Positions 32,201 to 44,232 of a stretch of DNA of 64,000 bases are shown one piece after another. The translations under genes were made by a program, and so were the position numbers. Positions within the stretch are counted from its first letter, which is position 1; each line of letters begins with the position of its first letter. Origin of the DNA: Pristionchus mayeri (taxonomy: Eukaryota; Nematoda; Chromadorea; Rhabditida; Neodiplogasteridae). The stretch is taken from positions 19,619,292 through 19,683,291 of the forward strand of contig BTRK01000003.1 of assembly GCA_036245805.1 (NCBI GenBank), in the 5' to 3' direction. The notes under the pieces are model-generated. The model was given only the letters and a program-made list of their open reading frames with translations, ran no database searches and was not told the DNA's origin.

Positions 32201-34385
32201 AATATGACTATACCTGCACAAATGCTGCAAGAACCGGTTGATAATCGGCTTATTGACGCGCATATAGCGTCTTCGATGGGTAACTAAGAGAAATCCTCTT
32301 TCAGCGTATTTCCTGGCGTCGTTTAGATAATATCTTGATAGCCTCGGTATAAACTTCTGGATCTCAGAGAGGGGAAAATGTGAGATCATCGAGAGAGCAG
32401 CAAGTTTCTCAGATCGGGATGCGGCGTACTGGAAGGCGTCTCTAACGTGATTCATCATCTCGATGTAATCATTGGATCGAGGACGCTCGTAGGGACCGAA
32501 TCCTTAGCATACTTTCTCCATCAGGGATTGGGGATCTTGTGGTGCCATATAGTGAGCCATCACATTTGTTGCGACTGTGAGTTCTTCAGCCTTCCTTCTG
32601 CGACTTCTCGGATCGATCTCGTGCCAGTTACTCGTGGCGATCGAAGGGTCCAATTCAAGCTTGTTCATGAACTCGATGTAAGCTTCCTTCACTCCAGCAG
32701 GGTAATTGGGGGGATGAACGAATTCTCGCTCGGTAAATTCTCGATGATGAGGGACAAAAGGCGGGTCTTCCTTGTCTCCGTCGCCAGAATCCGAATCGAT
32801 ATCCATTGCAGTCTCAGGTTCCTTCAATAAATATCATTGTCAGAAGGATAAGGTAGATAAGGTATCATAATTTTATAATAACACTCCACAATTTTAACTT
32901 ATTTTTATTACGAGACCAATTTCGTCCGATTTTGCGCCTTCCCTTTCTTAGAGATCGCGCACTACTTGCATCACGATATGTTTTGTAGAGTTCGACGACC
33001 CGACACCGCGGGGCACCGCGAACAAGGAATGAGAGGGAGAGAAATTCGGGTCAAAACCGAATTTATGTCCCTCTCATTCACACTTCAGCGGATCGGCGAG
33101 TGACACCGAATGACCCGACCCGAATTGTGAACTCTAACATTTTGCTAAATTTTGAAAGGATCCGAAAATCCTAATGTGTTCGAAATTCTGGCACCTACCC
33201 CTTTAGGTGTAGTCATCTGCTAATCTATGAAAGAAGAGGAGAATGAGAGAGTAATGAAAGTCAGGGATTATGTTTCTGACGAGAAGATATTGCTCTGTGA
33301 ACGATAGTAGCCTGAGATATATCGAAATTTCGCGCTATCTAGCCAGTTGAAAAAAGTTCGAATAAAATTTGTGAATGATTGGTGTGTACAAGGAAAGGTG
33401 TGTTATCCCCATTTCGTTTTCGCTCCGGCAACCCTAGTAGGATGAATACTGCCCACTCACCTCGATTGATGCCTGGGCGAGGATCTTTTTAGCGACATCA
33501 TTGTGACCTGCACACACAGCTGAATATAACAGTTGAATTTCAAATCGACAAATTAGTAGGTGCAAAGTAACAATGTTACGCACGTAACCCCGGGTGTATC
33601 AGGACGCCTTTTAGCTTTAAAATAGCTTTGGCTTCGTCGGATTCGATATAATGAATATTCTCGTGGAGAACAACTGGCTGCTGCTCGAACGGCAGAGGCA
33701 TCGAGCAAATAGGATCATATATTTTTCCTGAAAACAAATGAATGCGTCTGTGTCTGTTCACCTGCCCACTAACGTCCTTGGCGTTCCTTCCTTCTGAAGT
33801 GATTATATCCAGCATTTTGCCAATTTCGTCCGAGTTCTGCTTCGTGAATTGAGCAAATCCATTCACCATTGATCAAGTTCACCTGACCGAGTATTAGGGC
33901 AATTTTTAAAACCGTCCCACTTCCTGCTTATTCTCCCAGTCAATATCGAACATTCCTGCTCCTCTGACGAGAATTAAAGCACGGTAGTTTGGGCATTGGT
34001 AAAGATTGGTGACAGTCACATCCGCAAGGTCGGACATTCTGAATCGAAATATGTAATAGACGAAAAACATGGTTTCAAAATTATATGAAATACGAAAAGC
34101 TGAGCCTAAAAAAACTTACTTTTTAATCTTCACTGAGCATTTCTTCCCAACTTTTGAATAGACAGGGCGAATGATCTCCTTCTTTTCGCGTTCTTCTCTC
34201 TCCTTTACTCTCTTTTCGGAAAAGAAAAATTCCTTTTCACTTCCCGTTGATGTTCCTTCTTGATCTGACCCCTTCGGAAGTGTATCTTCTCCTCTCCGAT
34301 GACGAAGAGATAGGTCACCCCACGGATGAGCCGAGTTGAAGGAATTGAGAGATAATAGAAAAAATAAGCACACGTCGATACGCAT
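29260..34385 (-). CDS. large DDE-type transposase-like protein with C2H2 finger (probably inactive copy)
   Basis: About twelve exons. N-terminal blocks include GAGMFDIDWENKQE, VNGFAQFTKQNSDEIGKMLD, GHNDVAKKILAQASIE, FPLSEIQKFIPRLSRYYLND, PYGTREVKDSMGKWISIPNT, SLHGVDIIIADAME and FALSDPDDLAFQMDC with HCENVHVW. The RNase-H-like core follows across clean introns: LDFIMKLLPL...DWYALRGMPWHMG (first Asp), RVFLRSDQAGW (second Asp), WYFSEAQAGKGPCDRGSAVM (third acidic site). The last exon has FWKIGKGKTIPYS, a C2H2 finger (CPIESCAKEF...HLERHMLIGKH), a RQIAGVFSRFKR block and an acidic, Pro/Ile-rich tail. The block order matches a multicopy uncharacterised transposase-like family common in cnidarians and fish (recalled, not searched). 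An in-frame TAG at 31663-31661 and a frame problem near 33880 suggest decay. The start at 34385 is tentative. Confidence 0.7.
32987..33135. repeat. short foldback in an intron of the 7.2-kb element
   Basis: AGAGTTCGACGACCCGACACC mirrors GACCCGAATTGTGAACTCT, with internal GAGAGGGAGAGAAATTCGG mirroring CCGAATTTATGTCCCTCTC. It is a MITE-sized hairpin of about 150 bp. No target duplication is certain. Confidence 0.45.
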
Positions 34386-35482
34386 AGTTGTTGATACTAG
34401 TGGATAGTGAAATGTCGGCAGCCCCCACTTTTCTCTTTCTCTCTTCCTTTCTCTATGTTTACGGGTTTTCTCTCTTCCGTCTGCTCCTCCTCTTGTTCTC
34501 TTTCCATCCATCGTTCCCATGTGGACAACAATTGTTATCGACTCGAGAGGAGAATGAAAATAAGTGAGTAATGCAAGCAAACAAAGCAGGAAATGTGAAC
34601 AAGTGGGGCGAAAATATGAAGAATTTCGAGTCAACATGGGTACATTCTGATCATAATTTTAAACGTAGACATAAATTCAATGGAAATGGTCATGGTAACA
34701 CGACATTCAATGCCACTTTTCGTGACTTACTAAGACGCGGATTTGAAATACTATGGTCTGATGTAAGAGATGTGTGGGTAAGCTACCATACGGTATTGGA
34801 AATGATACGCCCAATCAACTGCAAAACAGAAAATAAACGAGAAAAAATAATTAAAATTGATCATAGCATGATATTGTAAAGATATTATGAATCGAAAAAA
34901 ATGGGTCCATAGTACTGCGGAACACCGTCTTATAAATTTCGAGTAAATTCGAGCACATTCTGAAGAAAAAGAAATGTGGAAATCGGAAAACCACCGACTT
35001 AGTCATGACCACCCGATCTTCAGTGCGATTTTTCGCGACTTACTAAGGATTTGATCTGCTATAGTCAGATATGAAGTGCATGTAAGCCAGCTACAACAAG
35101 GTGTTCGAAATTATATCCCGAAACAATTGCAACATAGGAAAAACTCCAGAAAAGTGTAAAATTTGGAGAAATTATCACATTCAAAATCTAACCAAATTCG
35201 ATATCCATGGTCTCCTACAGCACTTTTGGGTAGCCTAGCATAATGCTAAAGGAATTTTGAGTCTAACTAAATCGGTTGAGAAAATATGAATTTTCATCAT
35301 TTTTCACTGTACCCGAACATGGCTGTCCGCTTTGCCCCTCCCAGGCGGTATCATTGTGAAATTTCAAATTAACTCCCTATGCACTATAGGTCCTATGAGC
35401 ATCATGGCCTGAATCAAAAATCTTGGCGGAATGTCCGCCAGGGGGGTCCAAATGGTAACTCTCCTCAGATCCGGCTTCTTAA

Positions 35483-36260
35483 TCAGTCACTGTTGCGGCA
35501 TTTGGATACAACAACAGACACTGTCGGAGAATAAGCAATTCCAAACAACTTGTTCATAATAATATTTCGAGCCAATACAAATGTCTAAAATTAAGATTAT
35601 GCTTATTTTCTCCGCAACAAATACCTTGACAAATCCATACGTTTTTATCACATATACAAGACAGAATTGAGTAGGATTTACGATGAGAAAACACGGAAAA
35701 CGTTGGGATTTGTTTCCGAGATTCAGCATCGCACCGAGCATGTGAACCGTAGCGCTACAAACAAAGCATCGGAAACCACAGAACGAAGATCGAAAAGAAG
35801 GAAAAGAAATATGAGGCCGGAAGGCAAGATTACGCACAGAATTGCACCGTTCAGCTGAAATACGAGAAAATTTATTTTTAATCAAACAACTAACCTGCCA
35901 TACAAGAACATGAAACATTCGTCCCGTCGTTGTCTTCGTTCGAGTTGAGATTGAATGCTGCAATGTTTGCTTAGAGCGCAGGGGGAAATTTCTGCGAGAT
36001 TAGTTATTATGGTTTTCTGTAACGATAACGCTTCCTAGAATCATTTCGTCCCACTTTACAGTCGACTTCAATTTACTGTCCCACCTAATACTGCCGTATA
36101 TTGACAACTACATACTCGATTGACGGAAGTACCAATGCGCTTAACTAAATATTTCGTAACAGAATTAGAAGCTTACATTGCGATTCTGCTTAAGCGTAAG
36201 CATTGTCTGCAGGAAGAATACAATGGACGGAGGAGTTATAACGATAAATGTGCCGATTAA
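35483..36260 (-). CDS. 7TM chemoreceptor, 3' half (separated from 17446-18565)
   Basis: Minus-strand exons: 36260-36177 reads (L)IGTFIVITPPSIVFFLQTML and TLKQNRN; 35957-35895 HSISTRTKTTTGRMFHVLVW; 35854-35735 LNGAILCVILPSGLIFLFLL and onward; 35584-35483 TFVLARNIIMNKLFGIAYSP to the stop TGA at 35485-35483. All introns have GT-AG ends and phases agree. The segment ST+TK...L..Q..P is typical of the loop before TM6 in nematode Str/Srh/Sri receptors. It has no start of its own and begins exactly at the TTAA flank of the inverted Kolobok-like copy. Joined through the TTAA to 18551-18565 it continues the TM5 exon without loss of frame. In its present place it cannot make a receptor. Confidence 0.8.
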
Positions 36261-39200
36261 AGAAGGAGTGTCAGCAAAGTTGAGAATTGCATATGGGACA
36301 ATACGCGTATTGGTCTCATGAACGATGAGAGAATCCCAAAAGATGAAAGTCTGAGGTCCATTTTGAAGGGAGATACGCTCGCGCGAAATTTACTTGCAGG
36401 GCAGGGAAAGTACAGTATGCTAATGAAAAACACTCATTTTGAATAGCGCGCCCTCTGGCTGACCACTTTCTCTCCTCCCTCGCCTTTCCCCCCCTCTTCC
36501 CTTCTCGGTCCACTTTGTATAGCAAATGAGGGAGGGAAAGGCTGGTTCAAATCCTGCCGGTGACCATCATTTTGCAGGATGTTTTGATTGTCATTAAAAT
36601 ACATGATATACATGTGATTATGCTTTACAACTGATTATGAAAAGATTCCAATGCATTTATCGCACAGTTGAACATTTGAACGAAAATAGAAGAACATAAT
36701 GGAATACAAAGAGCAAAGTGAGGCTGACCTCTCAGGACGTCATGAGAGATCATGAGGAGACTCTTCATCCAATCGGTCGATACTATTTGCATACTTTCGA
36801 TGCATCGTGATCAGCTCATTGCTGGTCTTTTCCTATCTCTTTTCACCGTTTTTTATGTACCGTTTTGCTTCTTTCTCGTTCGTTACTAATCTATCACTGA
36901 TCTAGATGCAGTTCCTCCCCGATGAAAAGGCGATGCATCTATTCTCTGAGAACGAGGTCAAGCGGAGGAAGTGGGTAAATGCCCTTCGTAACACCATCGA
37001 GGGAAGGAGATCACTCATGGCCAAGCTAAGTGATACCAGAAAGCCCTTCCTCTGTGCCTCTCACTTCGACTCTTCCCAATACGTGCACTCTCTCTCGACA
37101 ATCCTTCTTCGATCTGATTCTGTCCCCTTCAATGCTGTGAGTAGAACAAACAGCTTAGGAAAAAAAGGAACTTTATTACTATCAAGTGCAGTAATACAAC
37201 AGCCTTTAGGAGACGAGTGGTATGATGTCTACCGTACCCCTCTCACCTACTCTTCTCCCTCCTACCTTGACCCCTCCTCCCTCCTCTTCCATCTTCGTCC
37301 TTCCTCCTCCTTCCAGTCGCCCGCTCCCTCTGATGGACCGCCGTCCTCCTCCGTGCTGCGAGTGCTGCTGCAGACCTGAACAGGTGTGTATTCATTATCG
37401 ATTAGTACCATCTACGTAATTGTACACAATTATTTATTTCAGAAGTCAGACCTGAAGAGAGATCCTAATTGGACTCCCCCGCCCTTTCTCCCTCCCACTA
37501 CTCTAGGCCTCCCTGCTGCGGAATATCTCGTAGTATCGAGAGATGCGCTCGTTTCACTTCTCGATAAGTGCAAGAAATGCGTAGAGGGAGCGAACCACTT
37601 GTCCTTCCACATGGAAGGCCTGGCCGTGCAGTGCAGCACGCGGTGCAATAAGTGCGGGTTCACTGACACTTGGTCAGGAAGCCCCGTGCTGAAGACAGCC
37701 AATGAGGGAAACAAGGAGAAATTGGCTAAGATCAATGTCGATGTTGTGACTGGTGCAATCATCACAGCAGTAGGAGGAACTGTGAGTTCTGATATAGTCA
37801 TCATAAATGAAATAACAAAAAGGGGGGGGGGCTTGAATGAACTGAAGAACTTTAAATTCGTGGAATAGCTGGCATTAATTTCAGAAGCTGCGGCAGATCT
37901 TCCTAATGTCTGGCATCTCCCCGATCTCCACCTCCACCTTCCATCGCTTTGAAAAAGCACTACGTTCGTCCAGCAGTTGATGAGCTCTTTTGGAGAACAC
38001 AGGGTGCCCTAATCGATTCAATCAGGGAGAGGATTGCAAAGGTCGGAATAGAACAGCCATTCAAGCAGAAAAGTGGTGTATTGAAGGGGGAGAAGGTTCA
38101 TCTATGTGGGGACGGCAGTTTCGATTCTCGAGGGTACTCGGCTGCCTATTGCCGATATTTCCTGCTTAATGCAGAGACTGGAGAGGTCCTACATTATATC
38201 ATCATGCACAAGACGGACACTGGTTCATCGAGCACAATGGAAGTTAGTTCGGATAAGGACCTTAGTAAAAAAAAAACAAAAAATAGGTGGCTGCACTGGA
38301 GCAAGGGTTAAGAGAGCTCGCCCTCATGATTGGAGGAGTAGATGGAATTGCTAGTCTCGTCACCGATCGACACCTAGCAGTCACTAAGATGATGCACGAT
38401 AAATTTCCGGGGATCAAGCACCTTTATGACCCGTGGCATTTCTTCCGCAACATCACCCTCGCCTTAGTCAAGGTGAATGTTGGAGGAATGGAAAATATAT
38501 GTCTCTTTTTTTCGCAGATTTGCAAAGCCAAATATATGACGCCCGCCAGGATTTGGGTTAAGCCCATAATCAATAGATGTTATGATGCTGTGCTTTCTGC
38601 CCAGGGGAATGGAGAACTAGCCTCTGAGAAATTCCGTGCCATCCTGTGCTGTATTGCTGGGCAGCACAAGTTTGACCATAATTCAAGTAATAAATCAAAA
38701 GGAAATATTGTAGGATCCATCCTTCAAAATATTGAAGGAATGCCCACATGACCCTCCCAAGAATCCGAGAATTTATCTTCCCAAGGGAGGAGGCCCCTAC
38801 AAGAGACTGGAGGACCAGGTACTCTCTCTCCCCCCCCCCCCCTCCGCACTCTTTCCTAAAAATTAGAATTAAAGGTATTCACGGAGAAGAACTGCGAGGA
38901 TATCAAAAGTGTCAGTGCTAATCTCGATACGTCTCCATGTGAAAGCATTAATGCCCTCGCATGGAGATACGCGCCCAAAGATCTATACTTCATCAGGTAG
39001 TCTCAGTAGTTCTAGTCGCATTAAAGGGAGTTTGAAGTGAAATACAATTCTTTGTTTTTTCATTCCTTTCTGTTAATTTTATTGAGTGAAGTAAAAAATA
39101 TTTAAAAAATAATAAAAATAAATATTTAAAATAATTTAGCAAACCTACAGTAACCAATTAAATCGTTCCGTCAGTTCACTTGTTGACTACTCCTGCTATC

Positions 39201-39543
39201 GAAAGTACGCGGGGGAAGCCACGCCCACTGGCCGGGGCCAGCCGGCGCTTGTAGGCGTTTTGCGCGTTTTCATAGAGTTTTATCCCGATTTTGCCATTTG
39301 AATTCACTTGCTGCAATTATATGTCGCTTCTTTACCCCTCATTCGACGTTTTTGAACGTGGTTCAAGCAGCATGCGCTCACTTTACCGTTCCCGCGTTGT
39401 TTTTTATGACTGATCGATCGTTTCCATAGTTATCATGTCTTTGTGAGAGCCATCCTACCACTTTTTTCGTTCAACTTTATTACAATAACAATCGTAGTAC
39501 AACTGTGAAAACGTAAACAGTCAATTATTCGTTCTTTATCGGC

Positions 39544-42500
39544 TCAATCCGTGTCATTATCGGTTTCTCGCTCCCCGTAGTCACCCTCCTCTCCTTCCCC
39601 TCCATGACTTTCATTTCCATCTTCTTCTCCCTCCTCGTATTCATCGTACTCGCATTCTTCACCTTCCTCTCCCTCGATTTCCTCCTCTTGCTCGTTTCTT
39701 TTCTCGTACCACGAGCAGATCTCGTCAAAAACGAGGTCTGAGGGTATTCCGAGTCGGCGCTCCACTCTTGTATGTTCCAGTTGCTCGCGCACGCGTACAC
39801 TATCGACCAGAATCTAAATTTTACATTTTATTAGCGTACGGGAAATCACTCTTCAGTTTGTGTATTCTCTCTCGTTCGCATGACTGGTGCAATATTATTG
39901 AAACGATTATTGTCTCGCGATGACTTCTCTCAAGTTTTGTTGCCTATGTGTTGCCATATCGCCATAATACATCTCGTCATTGTGATACCCATTCAGGTCA
40001 AGCGACTCGACACGAAGAGGGGAAGACGGACGAGCCGGCGAAAGAATTGGAGGAGGGGTGACAAGGCCGGCCTGTTATTTAATTTTGTTTCGTTATTTGT
40101 TTAGTTGAACTATCTTAGCGGCGAAAAGTAGATAATTTGTCAAGTTGACAATTTCTTTGGAAAGATCGAGATAATCGAATTCTACAAATATTCATTACCG
40201 TGGTTGATATTTTGATGTTTTTTTCAGTATCGTTTCCTTCAAATTATATCATGATTGGCTCATCCCATCGAACAAAGCTGCATCAAGAACAACCAAAGTG
40301 ATCTTCCAGCTGGAATCATGGACCAGGTTGTGATTTTCTATTTGACCAAACAATGAAATATAAATCTGCCAAGCGTGAAATTTTTTAGAAAAAATCCGAT
40401 GTGCCCTTTGTTAATTCTAACTCGTGGTTTATATATTAGTCATGTGCGATTTATCGATATGAAAACACAATTAATCAATTGTGTGATTTAAGAATTCAAC
40501 TTTGATAGAGCAAAACTTATTCTCAAAATTGGGGAAACTAATCTATTCCTATCATGGCTTGCACTTTTTGAATTCTTCGCCTAGTCGATTGGTAGACAAT
40601 AAGAGGGGGTGACATAAGCCCAACTGATTTCCAATTGCTGAATGTTCGACGTAGCTACTTGGAAGTTGTTTCATTGTTACCAGTATGTGCTACTCTTTAT
40701 CACACTGATTAGATCTTGTCACCAGGTGGTGATGAGTTTCGCTTCCCACTAGATCGGTTGAATGGTGATAGAGTATGAGGAATCAAGAGATGATTAACCG
40801 AATTTTATACTTTATTTCCCACACATGTAAGGATACTGGGTAAAGATTCCATTCTGACAATTGATGGGAAAGACGTTGTTGGATTAACGCTAACAACCAT
40901 ATCCAATCGATACTACTTTGCGCAAGGATTTTTGTTCAAACATGTGATCCAAAGAGCTGAACCTGACCCGAGAAACTGAGTTACAGTAGGTCCTTGTGTG
41001 AAGTAGTATTGATTGGATATGGTTGTTTGCGTTAATCAAACGATGACTTTCCCATCAATTGCCAAAATGGAACCTTTACCCAGTACACTTACATGCGTGG
41101 GAAAGCGAAACTCATGGTGACAGGATCTAATCAGTGAGTAGCACATACTGGTAACAATGAAACAACTTCCAAGTAGCTACGTCGAACATTCAGCAATTGA
41201 AAATCAGTTAGGCTTATGCCACCCCCTACCATGACAGGGATCAATTAGTTTCCCCAATTTCGAGAATAAGATTTGATCAATCAAAGCCGAATTCTAAAAT
41301 CACGAACGCACATGACTAATATATAAAAACGCACATGACTAATATATAAACCACGAGTTAGAATTAACAAAGGGCACCATAGGTGTCCACGCCGCCGGCG
41401 ACAGGGGGGTGCTGCGCATAGACGCACAGTGCATCTGTGCGCAAGCATGAATAGGGGGTCATGGTAAAAATCGATGGTAGGTCAAGAGCAACTACCGTAC
41501 CCAATGGATAGTACAGCACACCCTGATACCGTATACCACTACCGTAACCCCCGATTATCGCAAACTAGCTTTATTTTTTTGAAAAGCCCTGGTACCGTGC
41601 GCAATCGATTCTACAGTACCCAAGTAACTACAGTAACCCAGTTCCTTGGGTCAGATCCAGTTCGTTGGGTCAAACATTTTTCTAAAAATCCAAAATCGAT
41701 TTTAAAATAATTTAAAAGTATCCTACTGTATATGTCATTATTGTATAATCATTTTATAACCAATTTCAGATATTTAGAAAAAATGTTTGACCCAATGAAC
41801 TGGGTTACGGTAATTGCTTGGGTACCGTAGAATCGATTGCGCTCGGTACCAGGACTTTTTAAAAATAAAGTTAGTTCGCTATAATAGCGGGTTACGGTAG
41901 TGATATACGGTATCTACTGTTACTGCATTATCGATTGGGTACGGTGCTTATTCTTGACCTACCATGACCTACCATCGATTTTTACATGATTTTTACATTC
42001 ATGCTTGCGCACAGACGCACGGTGCGTCTAAACGCAGCACCCCTCGCCCCCATTCGTGGACACCTATGAAGGGCACATAGGATTTTTTATAAAAAAATTT
42101 CACGCTTGGCAGATTTATATTTCATTGTTTGGTCAAATAGAAAATCACAACCTGGTCCATGATTCCATTCCAAAGAAATTGTCAACTTGACAAATTATCT
42201 GCTTTTCGCACCTAAGGTATTTCGATTATATTACATTTCTGTCGTAGCAAAAATGAATCAAAGATGCAGACTATTCAGTACTTGTGTTTCACATGTTTCT
42301 CCAAAGTTGATTGTATCGTCATTGTGTGATTTGTGTATAAACTTTTTTACATTCGCTAAGATAGTTCGAATACTATGGACAAATACTGTTTACAGTATCA
42401 TTATTTCCTGCTGATTGAATCTTATAAACTGTTTCATGCTAACCTCGTCCACATCCATCTCAGAGTCGGAAGCAGCGGGCATAGAAGACACGGTAGGGTT

Positions 42501-42950
42501 ACGGTATCGCTGCTGTAGTCGCTCAAACTGAAGCTCGCCTTAGCGCGCATGTTTGGAGGGAGGGCGACGGATTATGACGACGCTGTTTAGTTACGATGCT
42601 GGTGCTGGTCGTGCTGGACGATGCTGGTTGTTTAATTAGCATAACTACTTCAAACGTCCATTAATCATTATAGTTCGTTGGTAAAGCTCGTTAGTGCAAT
42701 GTAGTAGCGTAGGGAAGTGATGATAAAGTGTGGATAGACTTACATCATGTGGCAGGCCAATTGGAGAATCAGAGTGCTCTGAGCACCATCGTATGTCTGT
42801 CCCCTGGTCTATCTTATTCCGGTAGTCTGCTAGCTTTTCCTTGCTCTCCTCTTCACTCAGCCCAAGACGCTCAATCCACCGTTTCTGTTCTGCTTCTCGA
42901 GAGTTTGCGTTCGCTTTCGCTTCATTCCGGAATCCACCACTTAAAGTTAT
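39544..42950 (-). CDS. unrecognised gene inside the 4.3-kb TTAA element
   Basis: Minus-strand exons: about 42945-42753, reading NEAKANANSREAEQKRWIER, LGLSEEESKEKLADYRNK and RWCSEHSDSPIGLPHD before GTAAGT; about 42482-42444, MPAASDSEMDVDE before GTTAGC; and 39813-39544, ILVDSVRVREQLEHTRVERR, FDEICSWYEKRNEQEEE, then a long Glu/Asp/Gly run to a stop at 39546-39544. The first exon start is not fixed. The charged, helix-prone first exon and acidic tail give no family. The exon order suits a small nuclear or DNA-associated protein, but that is a guess. The intron between the last two exons is swollen by nested foldback elements. Confidence 0.45.
40105..42372. mobile_element. foldback element in the intron of the TTAA-element gene
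   Basis: Inverted arms match at GAACTATCTTAGCGGCGAAAA / CGCTAAGATAGTTC, AGATAATTTGTCAAGTTGAC, GGACCAGGTTGTGATTTTC and TCTAACTCGTGG. The arms are interrupted by about 145 bp on the left (about 40160-40305), by the hAT-type MITE at 41378-42068 and by about 135 bp on the right. A 20-bp direct repeat, CACATGACTAATATATAAA, lies at 41308-41350. It has no coding capacity; boundaries are approximate. Confidence 0.6.
41378..42068. mobile_element. hAT-type palindromic MITE with 8-bp target duplication
   Basis: A 691-bp element with ends CATAGGTGTCCACG and CGTGGACACCTATG, flanked by exact AAGGGCAC copies (41370-41377, 42069-42076). The opposite arm of the host foldback (about 40408-40420) shows the empty site. 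Its core, rich in ACCGTAACCC / GGGTTACGGT words, is shared with the palindrome at 62466-63264. Confidence 0.85.
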
Positions 42951-44112
42951 CGACGAATATCGAAACGATAGCGAAAGCTGTACGCCAGAAACTGTGTTAT
43001 TAGGGGGAATATGATAATCATGTACATCTTTAGTTCATATCGACATTTTGAATGCAGAAAATAAGCAACAAATAATTAAAATTAAATAAAAATCAATATT
43101 TGTGAGCTACGGTAGAACAGTGGTGAACCGAGCGTGCAGCGAGTGTGCTCCGGGCGATCCCTCCCGTTCACCACTTTACGGCTCCGGATTTCTGACTTTG
43201 TTTGCTTCTAGTAGGTTCAAAATTAAACAATGAATTTTCTTTTTTTTTCTGTTTAATCATAACGCAAAACTGCGTTTTCTGAGCTCAACATGCCTAAACT
43301 GGCCAGGTCCCTTTAATACCCTCTACTGAAAAGATCGGGCCACGAGCTTCGTACTCGTCTCACTGTTCTCCACTGGAATCACCTCAAGGCCACTGCAATG
43401 GATGGATCGAGGCCGGTGGTATGAACATTCCCCCCCCCCCCCCTAACCTACTATAGGGGATTCTATTTCATGTGGGCAAGAAGTCCTACACCAACCCAAC
43501 ACACAAGAAGAAGGTGTGGAGGAAAGTGCGCAAGTCCGCCTCGCACACCTGGAGAAACGACATAAAGCAGGGTACATACAAGGTTAACACCAGAACCGAA
43601 TGAGGAAATACCCAGTAATCCCTATTCCAGGTACGCGAGAAGATGATTGACTCCAGATGCTACTGAGAGAAGAAGAAAGGCAGCACTCAAGCGGCAGAGT
43701 TTGGACCGGAGTTACGGGGACAATATTTAATTATTTGTTAAAGGAGTTGTGGGAAGTACTCATCAGACCGAGTCGTCCCTCCGCTGCCGACCAAAATATT
43801 GATTCGTACAGTGATGAGGAGGACGAGGAGGATGGCCTCCTTCTCCCCGCCCTCACTCCGATGGAGCAACTGGAGTCGCTTCTGGATGCGGCCCTGGAAA
43901 AGGAACCGGATGAGTAGTAGTATAACGCTTCCAACAGAATCAATCATTAATTCTTGCAGTAGATTGACACTGTTATATCACGTCCTATTTATTTTATGTA
44001 AACATTGTGTTCATGTCTTCGTTAATAAATTATTTTCGACTGTTTTGATAGTGAAATACAACAATAAATGAACATGCTGATATTGAGAAGGGAACATACT
44101 TTGTTACCGGCC

Positions 44113-44232
44113 TATAGCGATCTCGCCGCAGATGCGCTTGTTGGTGTGGAAGTCATGGGTCATCTTGCTGTAGTACTTCTCGATGATGACCTTAGAGGCC
44201 TTCTTCACGGTCTTGGTACGGACGCGTCCCAT
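44113..44232 (-). pseudogene. rps-17: captured rps-17 first exon, copy A'
   Basis: The same 40-codon S17 start as at 19186 in inverted orientation, with a few substitutions: KYYSKM instead of KYYTKM and RICGEI instead of RICDEI. The upstream sequence, including the acceptor-like site, is also conserved (44233-44400). Confidence 0.85.

Larger units (their letters stand above)
28260..35478 (-). mobile_element. 7.2-kb TTAA-flanked transposon with about 850-bp TIRs
   Basis: The ends GAGGCCGGATC (28260) and GATCCGGCTTC (to 35478) are inverted and flanked by TTAA (28256-28259, 35479-35482). The TIRs run about 843-857 bp (28260-29102; 34622-35478). They mirror at high identity, for example CATTCCGC...AAGATTTTTGATTC, GGGAGTTAATTTGAAATTTC and GCAATTGTTTCGGGATATAA. 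Between the TIRs lies one long minus-strand, intron-containing gene for a DDE-like, C2H2-zinc-finger protein. The insertion lies immediately after the stop codon of the receptor 3' half (TGA at 35485-35483). Confidence 0.85.
39025..43312. mobile_element. 4.3-kb TTAA-flanked insertion inside copy A'
   Basis: The element is bounded by TTAA at 39021-39024 and 43313-43316. Copy A shows the unoccupied site with a single TTAA at 20104-20107 (GGGTATTAATGCGACTAG). The ends are AGGGAGTTTGAAG and, inverted, AGGGACCTGGCCAG, so the perfect TIR is only about 5 bp. It carries a minus-strand multi-exon gene with an acidic tail and, in its large intron, a foldback with a hAT-type MITE nested in it. A TTAA target suits piggyBac or Kolobok; no transposase was seen, so it is probably non-autonomous. 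Confidence 0.9.
36906..43917 (+). pseudogene. THAP/DDE transposase, disrupted copy
   Basis: This is the transposase gene of copy A'. Exons 36906-37140, about 37203-37379, 37441-37780, 37888-38250, 38286-38480, 38518-38680, 38713-38818, 38877-38997 and, after the 4.3-kb insertion, about 43338-43428, 43457-43582 and 43632-43917 mirror those of 22243-19501. The N-terminus is altered: a 0.9-kb deletion joins MQFLPD of the second gene to EKAMHLFSENEV, removing the first two THAP cysteines. The large insertion falls inside an intron. Two 2-bp deletions in the last exon break the reading frame. The product would lack a complete THAP finger. Confidence 0.8.
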
